Assembly (NCBI GenBank): GCA_964020085.1
Contig: OZ026608.1
Location: 5,632,890-5,696,889 of the forward strand
DNA: 64,000 bases
Source: Micromussa lordhowensis
Taxonomy: Eukaryota; Cnidaria; Anthozoa; Scleractinia; Lobophylliidae
Reading direction: 5' to 3'
Every line of letters starts with the position of its first letter. Within the stretch, counting starts at the first letter, position 1. Positions 45,921-58,400 of this stretch are shown piece after piece. Under the pieces are notes generated by a model that saw only the letters and a list, made by a program, of their open reading frames with translations, was not told the DNA's origin and did no database searches. Made by a program: the position numbers and the translations under genes.

Positions 45921-46122
45921 CTCTTAGAGCGTCTAGTTATATCAATAAACAGAACATTGCATGGCTGCTTTGAGATATAGAAGTTGAAAGTTGAAAAACA
46001 CTCAAAGAGGAATTTTGAATCTCTGGCGCAGCCATGTACAATGTAATATCCTCTATTTTATCTCTTTATCTTTATCAGGACCACTGGACACCCATCTGGC
46101 TAAAAGTCCGATAACAATCCAA

Positions 46123-49100
46123 TTAACCGACCCAAAAAGGTACTCTTCTCTCTGCTTTAAGATATCTAGCAATCTTGGGTCTGCTGGAAAAGTTCTCATG
46201 AAATGCTTTCAGCTTTGGGTAATTTGCCAACACATCTACTGTTGGAGCATCGTCACCGAAGCTCAATCTGCCAAACTCAACATGAGTGTCTAAGAGATCA
46301 AACATGACATAGTCAACCCAGGTGAGACGCTCACNNNNNNNNNNNNNNNNNNNNNNNNNNNNNNNNNNNNNNNNNNNNNNNNNNNNNNNNNNNNNNNNNN
46401 NNNNNNNNNNNNNNNNNNNNNNNNNNNNNNNNNNNNNNNNNNNNNNNNNNNNNNNNNNNNNNNNNNNNNNNNNNNNNNNNNNNNNNNNNNNNNNNNNNNN
46501 NNNNNNNNNNNNNNNNNNNNNNNNNNNNNNNNNNTGGCAAAGAATAAGCCATCAACATTTGTGCTGTTGTCTTCGATGGGGGAAAGCTTTTCGAAATAGG
46601 AAAGCCATGTGTACACAACTGATTCAATGTGGTCATTCCTTAGTTTTGATGTGAAGTTTGGACTGTAAAGAACTGGGCTAAGCTTTGCTCTTAAGTCCTC
46701 TGAAATAAAAGGAATTAAGCAATCAACCACATTCAATTTACTACATATGTACCATTTGCATGCTTATGATGTGCATAAATCTACATTGTTAGCACACAAT
46801 AGTATGATTCAGCTGTCACAAAAAGTCCAATTTATTTTTTCCAAGTGGGCATGGTAACCAATCCTTTAATCTGATTGGTTCTTAGTGCAGTCCGGAATTT
46901 CCTATCTCTGCCCATGGTCATGATAAGGATTGCATAATGTGTGCGTGGAAAAGGTCAACAATAAATTATAAAAATAACACAAGAAAGAGGGAAAAAATAA
47001 GTTATTTACCGGCTTAGGATTGGTACATGTACGTATAGTGAAAAACTGTGACCTTGGACTTGAAAATGGTGCCCTTACACTCAGCAGTCTCTGGCAGCAT
47101 TTTCAAGACCTTTGTCACAGTTTTCACTATATACAGACCTCCTAGCTGGCAAATAGTATATATACATGTACATGTATCTTGACCTTATTGTAACATTTGC
47201 AAATAACTTCATTGAGTAGAAAAGACTGCTAAGTCAATTCTGTATCACAGTCACAGATTCCTAAGGAAGGAGCCTAGCAATCAATATCTTACATTCTAGT
47301 TGCCACAGTATGGGAATTTTGATAAACACTATTGTGTGTAAATTTGAATTCTTTTAGTTCAAAATTTTTGGTTATCCCTTTTCTTTCCATAAGAAGAGAA
47401 CAGGGCTAGCTGCCATCAAGGGCTGTAACCTATAACACCTGTTACGGCTGAGTATGCTTAATTTTCCCATAATGCTATGGGTGAAATGTCTGCTGTTGAT
47501 AGAATTAACCCACAACGTACAAAATGTCACAAGTTTGCTATGGGTGTGGAGGACAACGCTAGAGGTGCCTCAAAACTTAATGGCAGCGCTGGGGAAGAAA
47601 CAAGGGAAGTGGGCACAATCAGGGCTTCTTTTCATGATTTCCCTGGGAATACCACAGGCGTTATACATGTACATGTAGTGCTTCAGTTCAATGTAGATTT
47701 GAACAAAAATTGTTCATTTTCTGATCGGGTGTAAATACACCAATAAAAGTCCCAAATTTTCAAGCATAATGAAATTAACGGTACATATGAATGTTCTGCC
47801 GCATAGCACTAAGAACACATTCAAATGATGACACAGAGAATTAACTAGAAGTGTAAATTTAAGTGCTAAATAAACCCGTGAATAACCCACTGGGCGTTAG
47901 CCCTAGTAAAGGGAATCAGGGAACCACACGAGGTAAAGAAAAAATCTTTTGACCTTGGTGGGAATCGAACCCACGACCTCCAGATTAGATCTACCGTTAC
48001 TCTGCCGACTGAGCTATGAGGTCGGACAGAGAAAGTCGGGGACGATTTAGATGGTGAATCGCAGCGAAGAGAAAGTAAGGGTACATACATTGTATGAATG
48101 TTGTGCCGCGTAGCACTAAGAACACATATGATGACACAGAGAATTAACTCTGAAGTGTAAATTTAAGTGCTAAATAAACCCGTGAATAACCCACTGGGCG
48201 TTAGCCCTAGTAAAGGGAATCAGGGAACCACACGAGGTAAAGAAAAAATCTTTTGACCACGGTGGGAATCAAACCCACGACCTCCGAATTAGATCTACCG
48301 TTACTCTGCCGACTTAGCTACAAGGTCGGACAGAGAAAGTCGGGGACGATTTAGATGGTGAATCGCAGCGAAGAGAAAGTAAGGGTACATATGAATATTG
48401 TGCCGCGTAGCACTAAGAACACAAATGATGACACAGAGAATTAACTATGTTAATAGTTAATTCTCTGTTTCATTATAATGAAATTAACCCTAGTACTTAT
48501 TCCTATCCCAGTTAAGGGTCTGTGAATTTCAACAAAAGTAGGCTGTTCATTACCTGCGCCAAAAACCAATGTTTCACAGATATGAATATCAGAACAATCA
48601 CAATCAAGACCCACTGAGCGACCAATATGATGCATAATTACTGAAATAGATCAAACAAAATATTCTTTAACTGATGAAATGATAATTATTATTATAACCT
48701 TAGGCCTAACTACATGTAAGCTTTGATAGAACCAAATGGAAAATTTGATACGATGACAAGCACCTACACTTCAAAAGCCTAGGACAAAAAGATGTCTAGG
48801 ATAGGGTTTGATCTTATGACATGCAGCACATTAGTAGGAATGCTCTAAGCACTTTACCTACTAAGACCCCAAGCAAGCAAAATAATTTATCAGAGTATGT
48901 AAACATTATAGGAATAATTTAATTGAAAACTTCCAGTAAAAACTTCAATAACAGAGTCTTTGGACTAAATAAACCAACCTTTACTCTGTACTAGCTGTAA
49001 TCCAGTTGTTGTACTAATGGCAGGAACTGGGAAAGAGACAGTGAAAATGGTTTCCTATGTTTTCTGTCAATTAGCTACATTAATATCATGCCATAACTTG

Positions 49101-50010
49101 ATAAAGTTCTTTGATGCACATGTGGTTGCATTTTTTCTTTGTCAGCATATTTTGCCAATTAGGTATGCATGTTTCACAATGCAAATAAATGGATGCTTGG
49201 TATTATTTATTCAGTATTAAACTGATGATTTACTTACTCTCTTGCTGATCTGGTTCATACTCAAAATATCTAAATTATATTTTGCATGCAAGCTTTCTGT
49301 AAACCGAATCTAAAAAGGTTTACAAACAATTCTCGGCCGCTTTCAAATAAGTACTTTAACGTTCAGAATGTATATAGTTATAAATATTTTATAACATATC
49401 TACATCTGTCCGATGTCATGGCAAAAACGGATTGGTTATCATTTTCTATAATGAAGCTAAACCCAAGGAATTGACCATAGTAGAAAACAGCCAAAGATAT
49501 TACATTGAAACAATACACAACTGAAAAGGAAATGAAAAATATTATCAACATATTTCGTTAAAAAATTCCCAAGTTATTCGGAACGCCGTTTGGTTATTCC
49601 TCAAGTTCTTGTACATGTAACTATATTTAGCTAGTTAGTAGATTAGAATGAAAAGTAGCTTTAAATTAATGAATCAACATCATTTGTTTTCACTCACCTT
49701 GGCCAAACGTGAACAGTCCCGTCTCTATTCCTCTTTCCTTAATAGCAGGCCATTCGGCTCTCGAAAAGTTTGTTTCTGCGTATGGAATTTCAAAGTCTTC
49801 CATCATCAGTCGTATGCCTTCGGCCCGTCCTCTAGATCCAAAATAATGAAGTGTAACGTGACCTATGCTAACGATGGGAGAACAGCCCCTTTTTCCATGG
49901 ATAATCTGATTGATTTTGTTAAAAACAAACTGTGCTTTCCCGCTATAGAAGACAGCAGCTATTAACGCAATTAGAGCAAAGGCAAGCTGCAAACTCAGCC
50001 TTTCCGCCAT
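46123..50010 (-). CDS. Membrane-anchored glutathione S-transferase (Mu/Sigma-like), interrupted by assembly gap
   Basis: In coding order the exons are 50010-49698, 49026-48979, 48640-48554, 46699 into the gap, and from the gap to the stop at 46123. The N-terminus (about residues 6-22, SLQLAFALIALIAAVFY) is a membrane anchor or signal sequence, unusual for a cytosolic-fold GST. The thioredoxin-like domain follows: VTLHYFGSRGRAEGIRL with the catalytic-type Tyr in HYF, then FTFGQVPAI, then the glutathione-binding LVQSKVIMHHIGRS. The helical C-domain ends with TWVDYVMFDLLD and then PKIARYLKAERRVPF, as in Mu and Sigma classes. Phases agree for exons 1-4. The 200-N gap (46335-46534) hides the end of exon 4 and the start of the last exon. 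The probable reaction is conjugation of glutathione to electrophiles or a prostaglandin-type isomerisation; the substrate is unknown. Confidence 0.85.
46335..46534. other. Assembly gap (200 N)
   Basis: This is a run of exactly 200 N inside the glutathione S-transferase gene. The round length suggests an arbitrary placeholder size. ORFs crossing it are meaningless. Confidence 1.
47766..48488 (-). mobile_element. Tandem tRNA-derived SINE, two copies plus a stub
   Basis: Two units of about 300 bp (from about 47780 and about 48085) and a partial third (about 48388-48450) are arranged head to tail. On the minus strand each carries an A box (TAGCTCAGTCGGCAGAG) and a B box (GGTTCGATTCC, TTTGATTCC in the second). 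The whole array is flanked by a 14-bp direct repeat, ATAATGAAATTAAC, at 47766-47779 and 48475-48488. It lies in the GST intron between coding exons 3 and 4. Confidence 0.8.
48755..48880 (-). mobile_element. Degenerate tRNA-like SINE remnant
   Basis: On the minus strand a tRNA-like pattern with a weak B box is seen around 48810-48860 (complement of GTTTGATCTTATGACATGC). It is heavily decayed and lies in the GST intron between coding exons 2 and 3. Confidence 0.3.
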
Positions 50011-50215
50011 GTTGGAAGGAAGAAAAGGCCTGGCTCCATGGCTACCATCTAGTTCTTAGGCCTCAATATTTTGTCACGGTCAATCGTTTCGTGAGGGCCT
50101 AGGACAAAACCTGTACAAGCGCGGTTACACAGCGTCTAAAGATGACAACATTTTTTCGTTTTCATCGATGTTTAGCAGTTTTCGATTTGGACTAAGTTAT
50201 TTACTTCCGACAACG
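50011..50215. promoter_or_regulatory. Probable bidirectional promoter of GST and UBE3C
   Basis: Only 205 bp separate the two start codons, which diverge. Both 5' untranslated regions and both core promoters must therefore share this space, unless upstream non-coding exons exist. No TATA box is evident. Confidence 0.6.
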
Positions 50216-52404
50216 ATGTTCTCATTTGATGGACAATACAAAAGCCGAAGGGTTGTATCACTGGGAGGTGCAAGTAAAAAGGTATCTTTGTTGCCGCTTT
50301 TGTAGTTGTGAGCTCATACATGAAAGGTAGCTTATTATATCATTCCTATATGACTGAACTATAGATCTGTCAACTGCTGTACCTGTACGAAAGAAGATGA
50401 TTAAAATGAAACCTCGTTATTTCACTTCCTCCCTTGTGTAACGATTATACACGTTCTGCATAGTGCAATGAATATCTGTATGCTGGAAAAGTGCTTAATT
50501 GAATAATGATAACGCTTTCTGACTTGCTTGATAAGCGTGAGCCAGCAAAATTAGCAGTTGTCTACCCTGTTTCAAAAAGCACTATAATATTCAACTATGG
50601 TGTAAAATTTTGCAGCTGACATTAGGAGCCATGTATTCTTGTGTATTATGAAATCAATCTTCAATATTATTAATAAATTTAATTTACAATGTCTCACACA
50701 TGTTGTACATTCCAGCCAGTCTGAGGAGCATGAACGAATTTTTGTCACACACTTTGGGCATCAGTACCAGAATTTCTATTCTCCATGCCAAATTTTGGTT
50801 GTCCACTCTATATAACGTAGTACATTAGAGTTCAAAGCAGTGACATTCAGTAACATTGCCTCAGCAAGCACTCCTAGATGCAAGATGTCACTCGTGCAAG
50901 TTCTCATTTCATTGTCAAAGTGATATACAATGTACAGTACTTGTTCTGCTTGAAATGAATGCTGCCTAGCACGATATATTATTTTTTTCCTACATTTTAT
51001 CTGAAGGGTTAAAAAAATAAAAGGTAAAAATAAAACTGATTCCAAAAATATAACAAGGTGTTAGAAATTTTTGTTGAAAGCAATTTTAGATAACAGGGCT
51101 GTAACCCATGGCAACTGCTACAGCTGAGTATGCTTGATGGTATGGGCGAAATTACCTATATTGATGCAATTCACTCAAAAAGTAATTTTGTTGCAGGTGT
51201 GAAGATCTGTATAACTTGTTCTTTTATCTTTTCAATAGTACAAAAATGTGATTAGACAGTTTTAAATTAACACTTTAATTGGGTGTTAAAGTAAACGTGG
51301 ATCATTTCCCTTATCATATAGGAAGAAAGGAAAACCTTGATTCAAAGGACTCAAGCAGAGCGGCAAAAAAGAGAGGTACATTTAAAGTTTCACAGTATTG
51401 TTTTGTTAGTACCCGGGTGATGGGATACAGTGTAACTCAGAATACCGCCTTTTAAAGCGATAATATTATATTGTTAGTTTTAAGGCAATAATGGAATTAA
51501 TAAGCCTGATCAGATCTCTTACAGGTGTATCAAAGATGTGCGTTTCATACTTATGAACTCAATATACTGTAGAATACATTTTACTTATTTCAAAAGGTCT
51601 GGATAGTACATGTAGCTGACATGTTATAATTCTAAGAAACAACACAACGCTTTTTTAATACATGTTTCAACAGAATCTTTTGTCATCTTCAGTTTAAATT
51701 ACAAAGTGTGCGCAAAATGCCAATTGACTATGCACGTTTTTGTGTGCGGGTTGTAATGCCTGCTGTGTCGGCGAAACCACCCAGCATTTTTCCCTTTGCG
51801 TACATGAGCACATGTTCAGTGATAGGACCTCTCAAATCAATTAGCAATGCTGCACTTCATGCTCTAGTGACTGTTTCAGTGTCCTAGATCATGCTTCCAC
51901 CACCTTCCAGCTTAAGATAAAAGAAGCTATCCATATTCAATGTGAAAAATCTACACTAAATCATCAACTTTATCATGTTAATTTAAAACTTTCTTTGTAC
52001 TATTTTACATTGTCATGTTTCCTTTTGTTCTTATAGTCAATTAGCATTTTGCGCACACTACATATTCAACTCTGTACTGTGTAATTTAAACTGAAGATGA
52101 CAGACGATTCTGTTGAAACATGTATTTAAAAGAGTTGTGTTGTTTCTTAAAATTCTAATTACAGTGTTAATAATAGCAGAGCTCAGGGAACCCAAAGGGT
52201 TACCAGGTTACCAAGCGGAGCACCATGCTCATAGGAAACCGTGAATTGCTTTTCTCATGGTCATGATGGCTAGCAGATTGCTCGAGGGCATGTATGTGCA
52301 ATGATGACGATGACATTGGGCAACATGGCACCCATACTCCAACAAATAGGTCAACCGAGACATGCAGCCTTGGTTACAGCATACATCTTTGATATTGGAC
52401 ATCC

Positions 52405-52439
<35 letters not shown>

Positions 52440-55400
52440 ATCCGCTGACCAGTGTCACATGACCATGTCATGGGCTCAGATTTAAAGCTCATCAAGGTCG
52501 CATGTTTTTTTGAAGCTGAATGCTACCTAGGTATTGTTTTTAGATTGGATTGTACATGTAGGCTCAAGCCGGGTTAATTTATTGTAATCAGAAGCTCTGC
52601 TTTTAGGCTTGGCTTAGTATATACCATGTACTCCATGTTCTTTCATCCTAGGAGTTACGGCAAAAAAGTGCAAGTGCCCTTAAAATTCAGGCATTCCTCC
52701 GCGGAGAGTGGGCAAGACATCAGCAGGTATGAATTAAACTCTCAAGTTTGTACTTGTTTGTGTACTTTTTAAATATAATCTAGGCAAAGTTTGACTCGAG
52801 CCAATGTTGGTCAGTGGTCTTTCAGGGCGACCACGCTCTGTGAGGTCTCATATGGGGTTTTGCAGGGCTTACATGTTTGCGTTTTGCTTGCCAGTTGTGT
52901 GAGCATTAAATGCCATTCATGCTTGTAGCATGCTTTTGCTCCCTCACCTCCCTCTTTTTCGCTGGTGGTGGTACACTGTAAGTAGATGGAGTGGTAAGTA
53001 TCTGCACTGACACTGTCAGTGTGCTAGTGCCGGCTGGTTGCCACTCTCAGGGTTGCCATGGATATGTTGCAGGTCAAAATGAAATTCAGGTTTAAATGAA
53101 ATTCCTTTGTTCTTTACCCTAATTATTCATGAAACATGAATAATTAGGGTTAGAAGACAAAGGAAATTGAGAATCAAACTAGGTTAATTTCATTTTAACC
53201 TGAATTTTTTGACCTGCAACAGATACCTTCATGCTCTGCTTGAGACATTTATCTCTCCGGCCTCCACCATCCCTTATTAAGCACCTTCCCCAAGCTCATC
53301 AATTGCCGATGAGTAAAATAAATTGTCAAGTTTGTCAAGCAAAATTTGTTTTCAACCAGGTGACAATTTATTGTATATTAAACTCATCACCAAATTTTGT
53401 TTCCTTGCTTTTGTTTCAGTATGAGCTCCAGAGGATGGACTTTGATGAAGCTGTTAGCTCAATTCAAGGGTCAAAAGATATTCCAACAGTGTTGGCTGTT
53501 AGAATTCTTTTAAGAAAGCTTCTTTTCTTTTATTCCAACTCCAAAGATGCTCAGAGATTGGTAAGAAAAAAATTAAGTATTTTACATTTTGTACTGACCA
53601 TGCAGTGTACAGTGTGTTGTGGAGGTGCGGCAGCCTTATGGTTAGGGCACTGGACTCCCAAATTATCAAGCAGTCCAGGTTCGAGTCCTGACTGGGGACA
53701 TTGTGCTGTGTTCTTAGGCGAGACACTTCACTCTTACAGTGCCTCTCTCCACCCAGGTGTATAAATGGGTACTAGTGAAGTTAATGCTGGGGGTAACCCT
53801 ATACATGTGATGGACTAACCTCCCATCCAGGGAGGAGAAGAAATATTCCTAGTTGCTTCATGCTACAGAAACCAGGATAAGCTCCGGCCTGATAAGCCAC
53901 TAACCTTGTTTATAGACTTTACCTTACATTAAGGAATAAGCTCTTGGCAGTACATTGTCCAAGTGAGGGTATACATGTATTTTACAGTATTTGAAGGAAA
54001 AGATATAAATGATCCACACAACACTTACATGTAAAGATCAATGATTGTCATTACTAAATGAAACCTTGTATAGATGATTGTAATAATTTATTTGGGCAGG
54101 TCGCTTACCATTGCAAGTTTCTTTTTCTCAGATCTGGATTTGTCAATTTCTACTGAAGAATCGGAGCAGTATTGTGTATCAGTTACAAACAGACGATCGT
54201 CGCAGCTGGCTTCATCAGATTAAACACCTTCTCTTGATATGTAGCAGGTACATGTCTGTTGCTTGCCTCCCTCCTCCCTGAACCGGGCCTTAGTTATCTA
54301 CTTGCATTGGTAGTGGGATGAGGAGAAAATTTCACTTTTTGTGCTAACCTTAAAGAGAGAAAAATCCCAAGCAGTGGTGGACTCACATATAACAAGGATG
54401 GGCTTTTGTGGTACCCTTTAGGCTACTAAGCCGAAAAAAGTGAGAGTCACTGAATATGTTGTTTGAGAATTGATATCTCTTAGGGGTGCAAAAACATTTG
54501 AAGCCATACGTACCCACAAAACAGGATCTTAGGGGATATTTTCAAAATTTTGCCCCACCCCTGTTCTCTTTATATGGGATTCCCCTCCCCCAGGAGAAAA
54601 ACATACAAGTAGTAGACTCAAGATTGACATATTTTGCTATTCTTGCTTGGTTTGTTCTGATACCTACACTGTACATGTATCTGCTGCCCCCACCTACCCC
54701 TCCCCTCAACATCACCTTTCAAAAGATGTCATATGACCTTCAGTTTGTAAACATGCCCTCCACAGGTCATTGGAAGCATCACTGAAAGATTCTAAACCTG
54801 TTGCTATTCAATTGCGAATGCTGGAGGTGTTTACTTCCCATGATTCATATCACAACCTTGCTGATCCTGCCGGTAATAGAAAAGATGCAGCAATGGTGAC
54901 AATTTACCTTGTCAGAAATGGTAAAAAATGTGATAAACAGTATAATTATATTTAAATAACTGAGATACAGTTAAATAACTATGTGCACTCTCACTGGTTG
55001 ATAGGTTTTTAGATGAGAGTACACATGTATATAAACATGGTTGTTGCTTTTTAGATTTGTGCTTATTTTTGAGAAATATTTTATAAAAGCAATACATGCA
55101 TCTAAGTACTTTTTCCGTGTTTACATAGCCTCATCTAAACACTTGGGGGGTTAAGAGAAATTATGCAAACCATAGACTGCATCTTGGGGTTGCATACAAT
55201 CATGTAACTGTCTCAAATACTCCGATGCAGATCAGATGAAGTTCATACTGGTCTAGACTGCTTTTCATTCCCTTTGTGTCTAGCAATCTGCTTAAATTTT
55301 GCTTTAAACAGCTACATTGTAACTTTGTTAAATTATTTCAGTTTGGTTTAGTTATTTTAGTTCAGCCACTAAAATGTATGCTTATGTGATTGTACTTACA

Positions 55401-58400
55401 TGTACATGGCAATTGTACACTAATTCAACAGATGCATGGTTAAGTCAATGTATATGTAAGCTTGAACCTATTTTGTCTTTGTTTTTTTTGTTTAAAATGC
55501 AATTCATTGTTGGTAGGATATTTCAAATATTTGCGTGCTTTGCTGAATGCCAGAGTTCCATCCAGTCTGGAACCTTCCATTGTGCCTCCTACTCCAATGG
55601 CTGCTGCCATCAAAGATTTGATAATGAGTCCACTTCACTTCAGCTGTCAGCCCAGTAGTGAAGAAGAAACAGTGTTTACTGCAAACAATAGGTATTTATA
55701 ATAAACAGGGTTCGTATGGGTCCTGGAAAACCTTGAGAGTCCTGGAATTTTATTGTGGTACATGTATTTTCCAGGACAGGAAAGTCCTGGAAAACGGCTA
55801 CTGGTCCTGAAAAGTTCTGGAAATAAATTAAACTCAAGAAGCAAAGTTTTCTTTAAAACATTGAGATCTTGGGAGTGACAGGGTGAATTTTGGAGTCCTG
55901 GAAATTTGGTTCTGAAAAAAGGATCTGAACCCGGAATAAAATGATGACAAACTGTACTGTAGTTCCTTGGAGATTAATTTTGTTTCCATGTGTTGGTAGT
56001 GTCAGTCTCAAACTGCCTGTTGCTTGATTTTGATTTTTAACCTGCTGGAAACAACCAATCATGAAATCTTTGTAGTGCTGCCTTTTGAAACTCAGGTTGA
56101 ATTAAAGGCATTGCTTGTGTGAAGAATGAATTTAAATGTAATATAAAATTTAGAGAGATTTTTTGACTTAGAGGTCAGGTAACTTGCTCAAATACACTTA
56201 CATGTGCTTGAGGCAAGAGGGACCGACATGCACAGCAATGTACCTATTTGTATATTTTGCATATTAATTATGTACAGTTTATCAGGGATGGGGTGCATTA
56301 ATTGATATATTTTGATAAATGAATAGTAGCCTTATAAACCAAAATCCATAGTTGGCATCTAATGTTTGTGCAATCAGCATGAAAATGATGTTGTTATACA
56401 TGTACACCAGTACTAGTCAAAACAACCAACAACTTAACTTTTTTTTTTACTTTTTAATTGTTCTTATTTCAGACATGAGGTATTTTCAGCTCTCATCACC
56501 GACATCCTTTGTCCAGAGATGACAGAACAGATCACTTGCTTCCTGTTACCATCAATAGCTGACAGATCTGCAAGGTTCCCTTTTGTCTACTTGTTAGAGG
56601 CCCTCCTGATATTATTATCAAAACCAGATGATTCAGGGGGGAGTAACAAGGGAGTGACCCCTACCCCTTGGTTACTCTATGGAGTATTGGCATTTGTTGA
56701 CCAACATTTGGGTAAGGGATTTCAGTATTAACATACATGTAACTAGTAGTAATCAAAGATTAGAGCATTGTGTTGACGTGCATACTTTGCATGTTTGGTT
56801 TACTTTGGTGGTGTTCAAAACTAACTTTGCTCAAATGACAGTTAACGATCTGTGCGTGAAGTTGAACTAGGGATGAATAGATTATATCTTGTGATAAAAG
56901 TGTCTTTAATTAATAACTATTCATTTTACTTGTACTAGGCAAACTATTTCCAGGAAAGACATTTGAACTGTTTGAGACACTTAGAATTCAATTTCGGATC
57001 GCCAGCACTTGTAACAAATATTTCTTGAGAAAACTCAGTTTTGACCAGCAACCCTGCAAGACAGTATGTCGCCAAATTATATTTTGTGTCTGTATTTGTT
57101 TACATTGCTCAAATTTACATCATTCTTGTTTTCACAAATGAAAAAGGTGAATTAACTATTCTAACCACAAAATATGGCCTTTTGCCAGGCTTTAGTTAGT
57201 TGTTGTCAAAGGCTAGCGGGTAAAAATACATGCAGCTTAGCAGAAATCATAAACACTTTGAATCTATACGGCGAACTGCGTGCGAACTGTGTGCAAGTGC
57301 TCATGATGTCAATTTGCCCCTGCTGTGTGGGGACCAAATTGGCAAACAAATCTGTAAGAAAAATTATCGATACAAACTGGATTAGCATTGCGTTACACTA
57401 CATGGACTCATTAATATTATTGTTACTTTGTAAGTCATAACGAAATAATTAACTTTATGTAAGTGTTATTTTTTTAAAAGTTGGTATTTACAGCAGATGT
57501 AGAAATTATTATGTTACTTTAAGTAATACTTTGTGAGTTTAAAGTGCATTGGAGTATTACACGAATGTAGTGAAATATTTGTGTTGAAACAATTAGTCAT
57601 CAAGTTGTAGGACTTGAAACCTGGAGATCCCAGATTTGAAAAGTCACTTAAATATTGCTTTCCGAGCAACTAAGAAATACATGAAGTTGTCAAAAGTAAC
57701 ATACTGCATACTTGCGGTTAACTGTGTGATAACAGTTTAACATGGACATTTTAGAGGCACAGCTCAAGTCTCACAAGACAGAGCACTTTCTCAAGAATTT
57801 TGTATTAAGTAAATTCACTCAACTTTGTAAAACTTGTTGCTTGAGGGGAGAGCAGTTTTGATGCCAGCGGCAGATCTAACTGAGGGGCGCATGCCATGCC
57901 TCCTTAATTGTTAAAAAAATAAGGCTGGAGGGGCTGAAAACGTTTTAGGTCCCTACCTTAATTATTTACGGCTTGAATCATTGGAAAAATTTGGGGACTG
58001 CTGTAAAGAGGTATAGATCATCAACTGGATGCATCATATGTTTTCAAGCTTGCACAATTTCATCCTACTGTAGACAATGCTGGTGTACTTAAATTTCCTA
58101 CAAACATTGAGTTTGATAATTTGTATATAGTGTACAAGTGGATATGGTCCTGAACCCTTCTAATGAAATCTTGTCTTTTCTCTTCAGGCTCCTTGTCAGA
58201 TCTTTCTTTAGTTAAACGTTACATTCAAGTACTACAAATCCTGTTAGTACAGCTACCTCACCCAGGTATACAATTTTTAGTCTGCCATTTTGGTGGAATT
58301 AACTCTTTACCTGCAAGCACTGCTGTACATGTTCCTTTGTTTCATCATGATTTCTCATTTTGGGGGTCTAACCGCTCAAGTGTATGGGATATTTTTTTTC

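Noticed and set aside
46322..46736. ORFs with long runs of unknown residues
   Set aside because: They are created by the assembly gap. Only the minus-strand GST frame flanking the gap is supported.
47950..48025. tRNA gene on the minus strand
   Set aside because: The A and B boxes are good, but the anticodon stem does not pair properly. The unit repeats with SINE body and target duplication, so it is a SINE head.
56939..57063. Possible extra UBE3C exon with acceptor and donor (reads KLFPGKTFELFETLRIQF)
   Set aside because: It leaves phase 0, while the next certain exon at 58188 needs one carried base. Exon 8 joins exon 9 directly with the expected UBE3C sequence. It could be an unused or poison exon at most.
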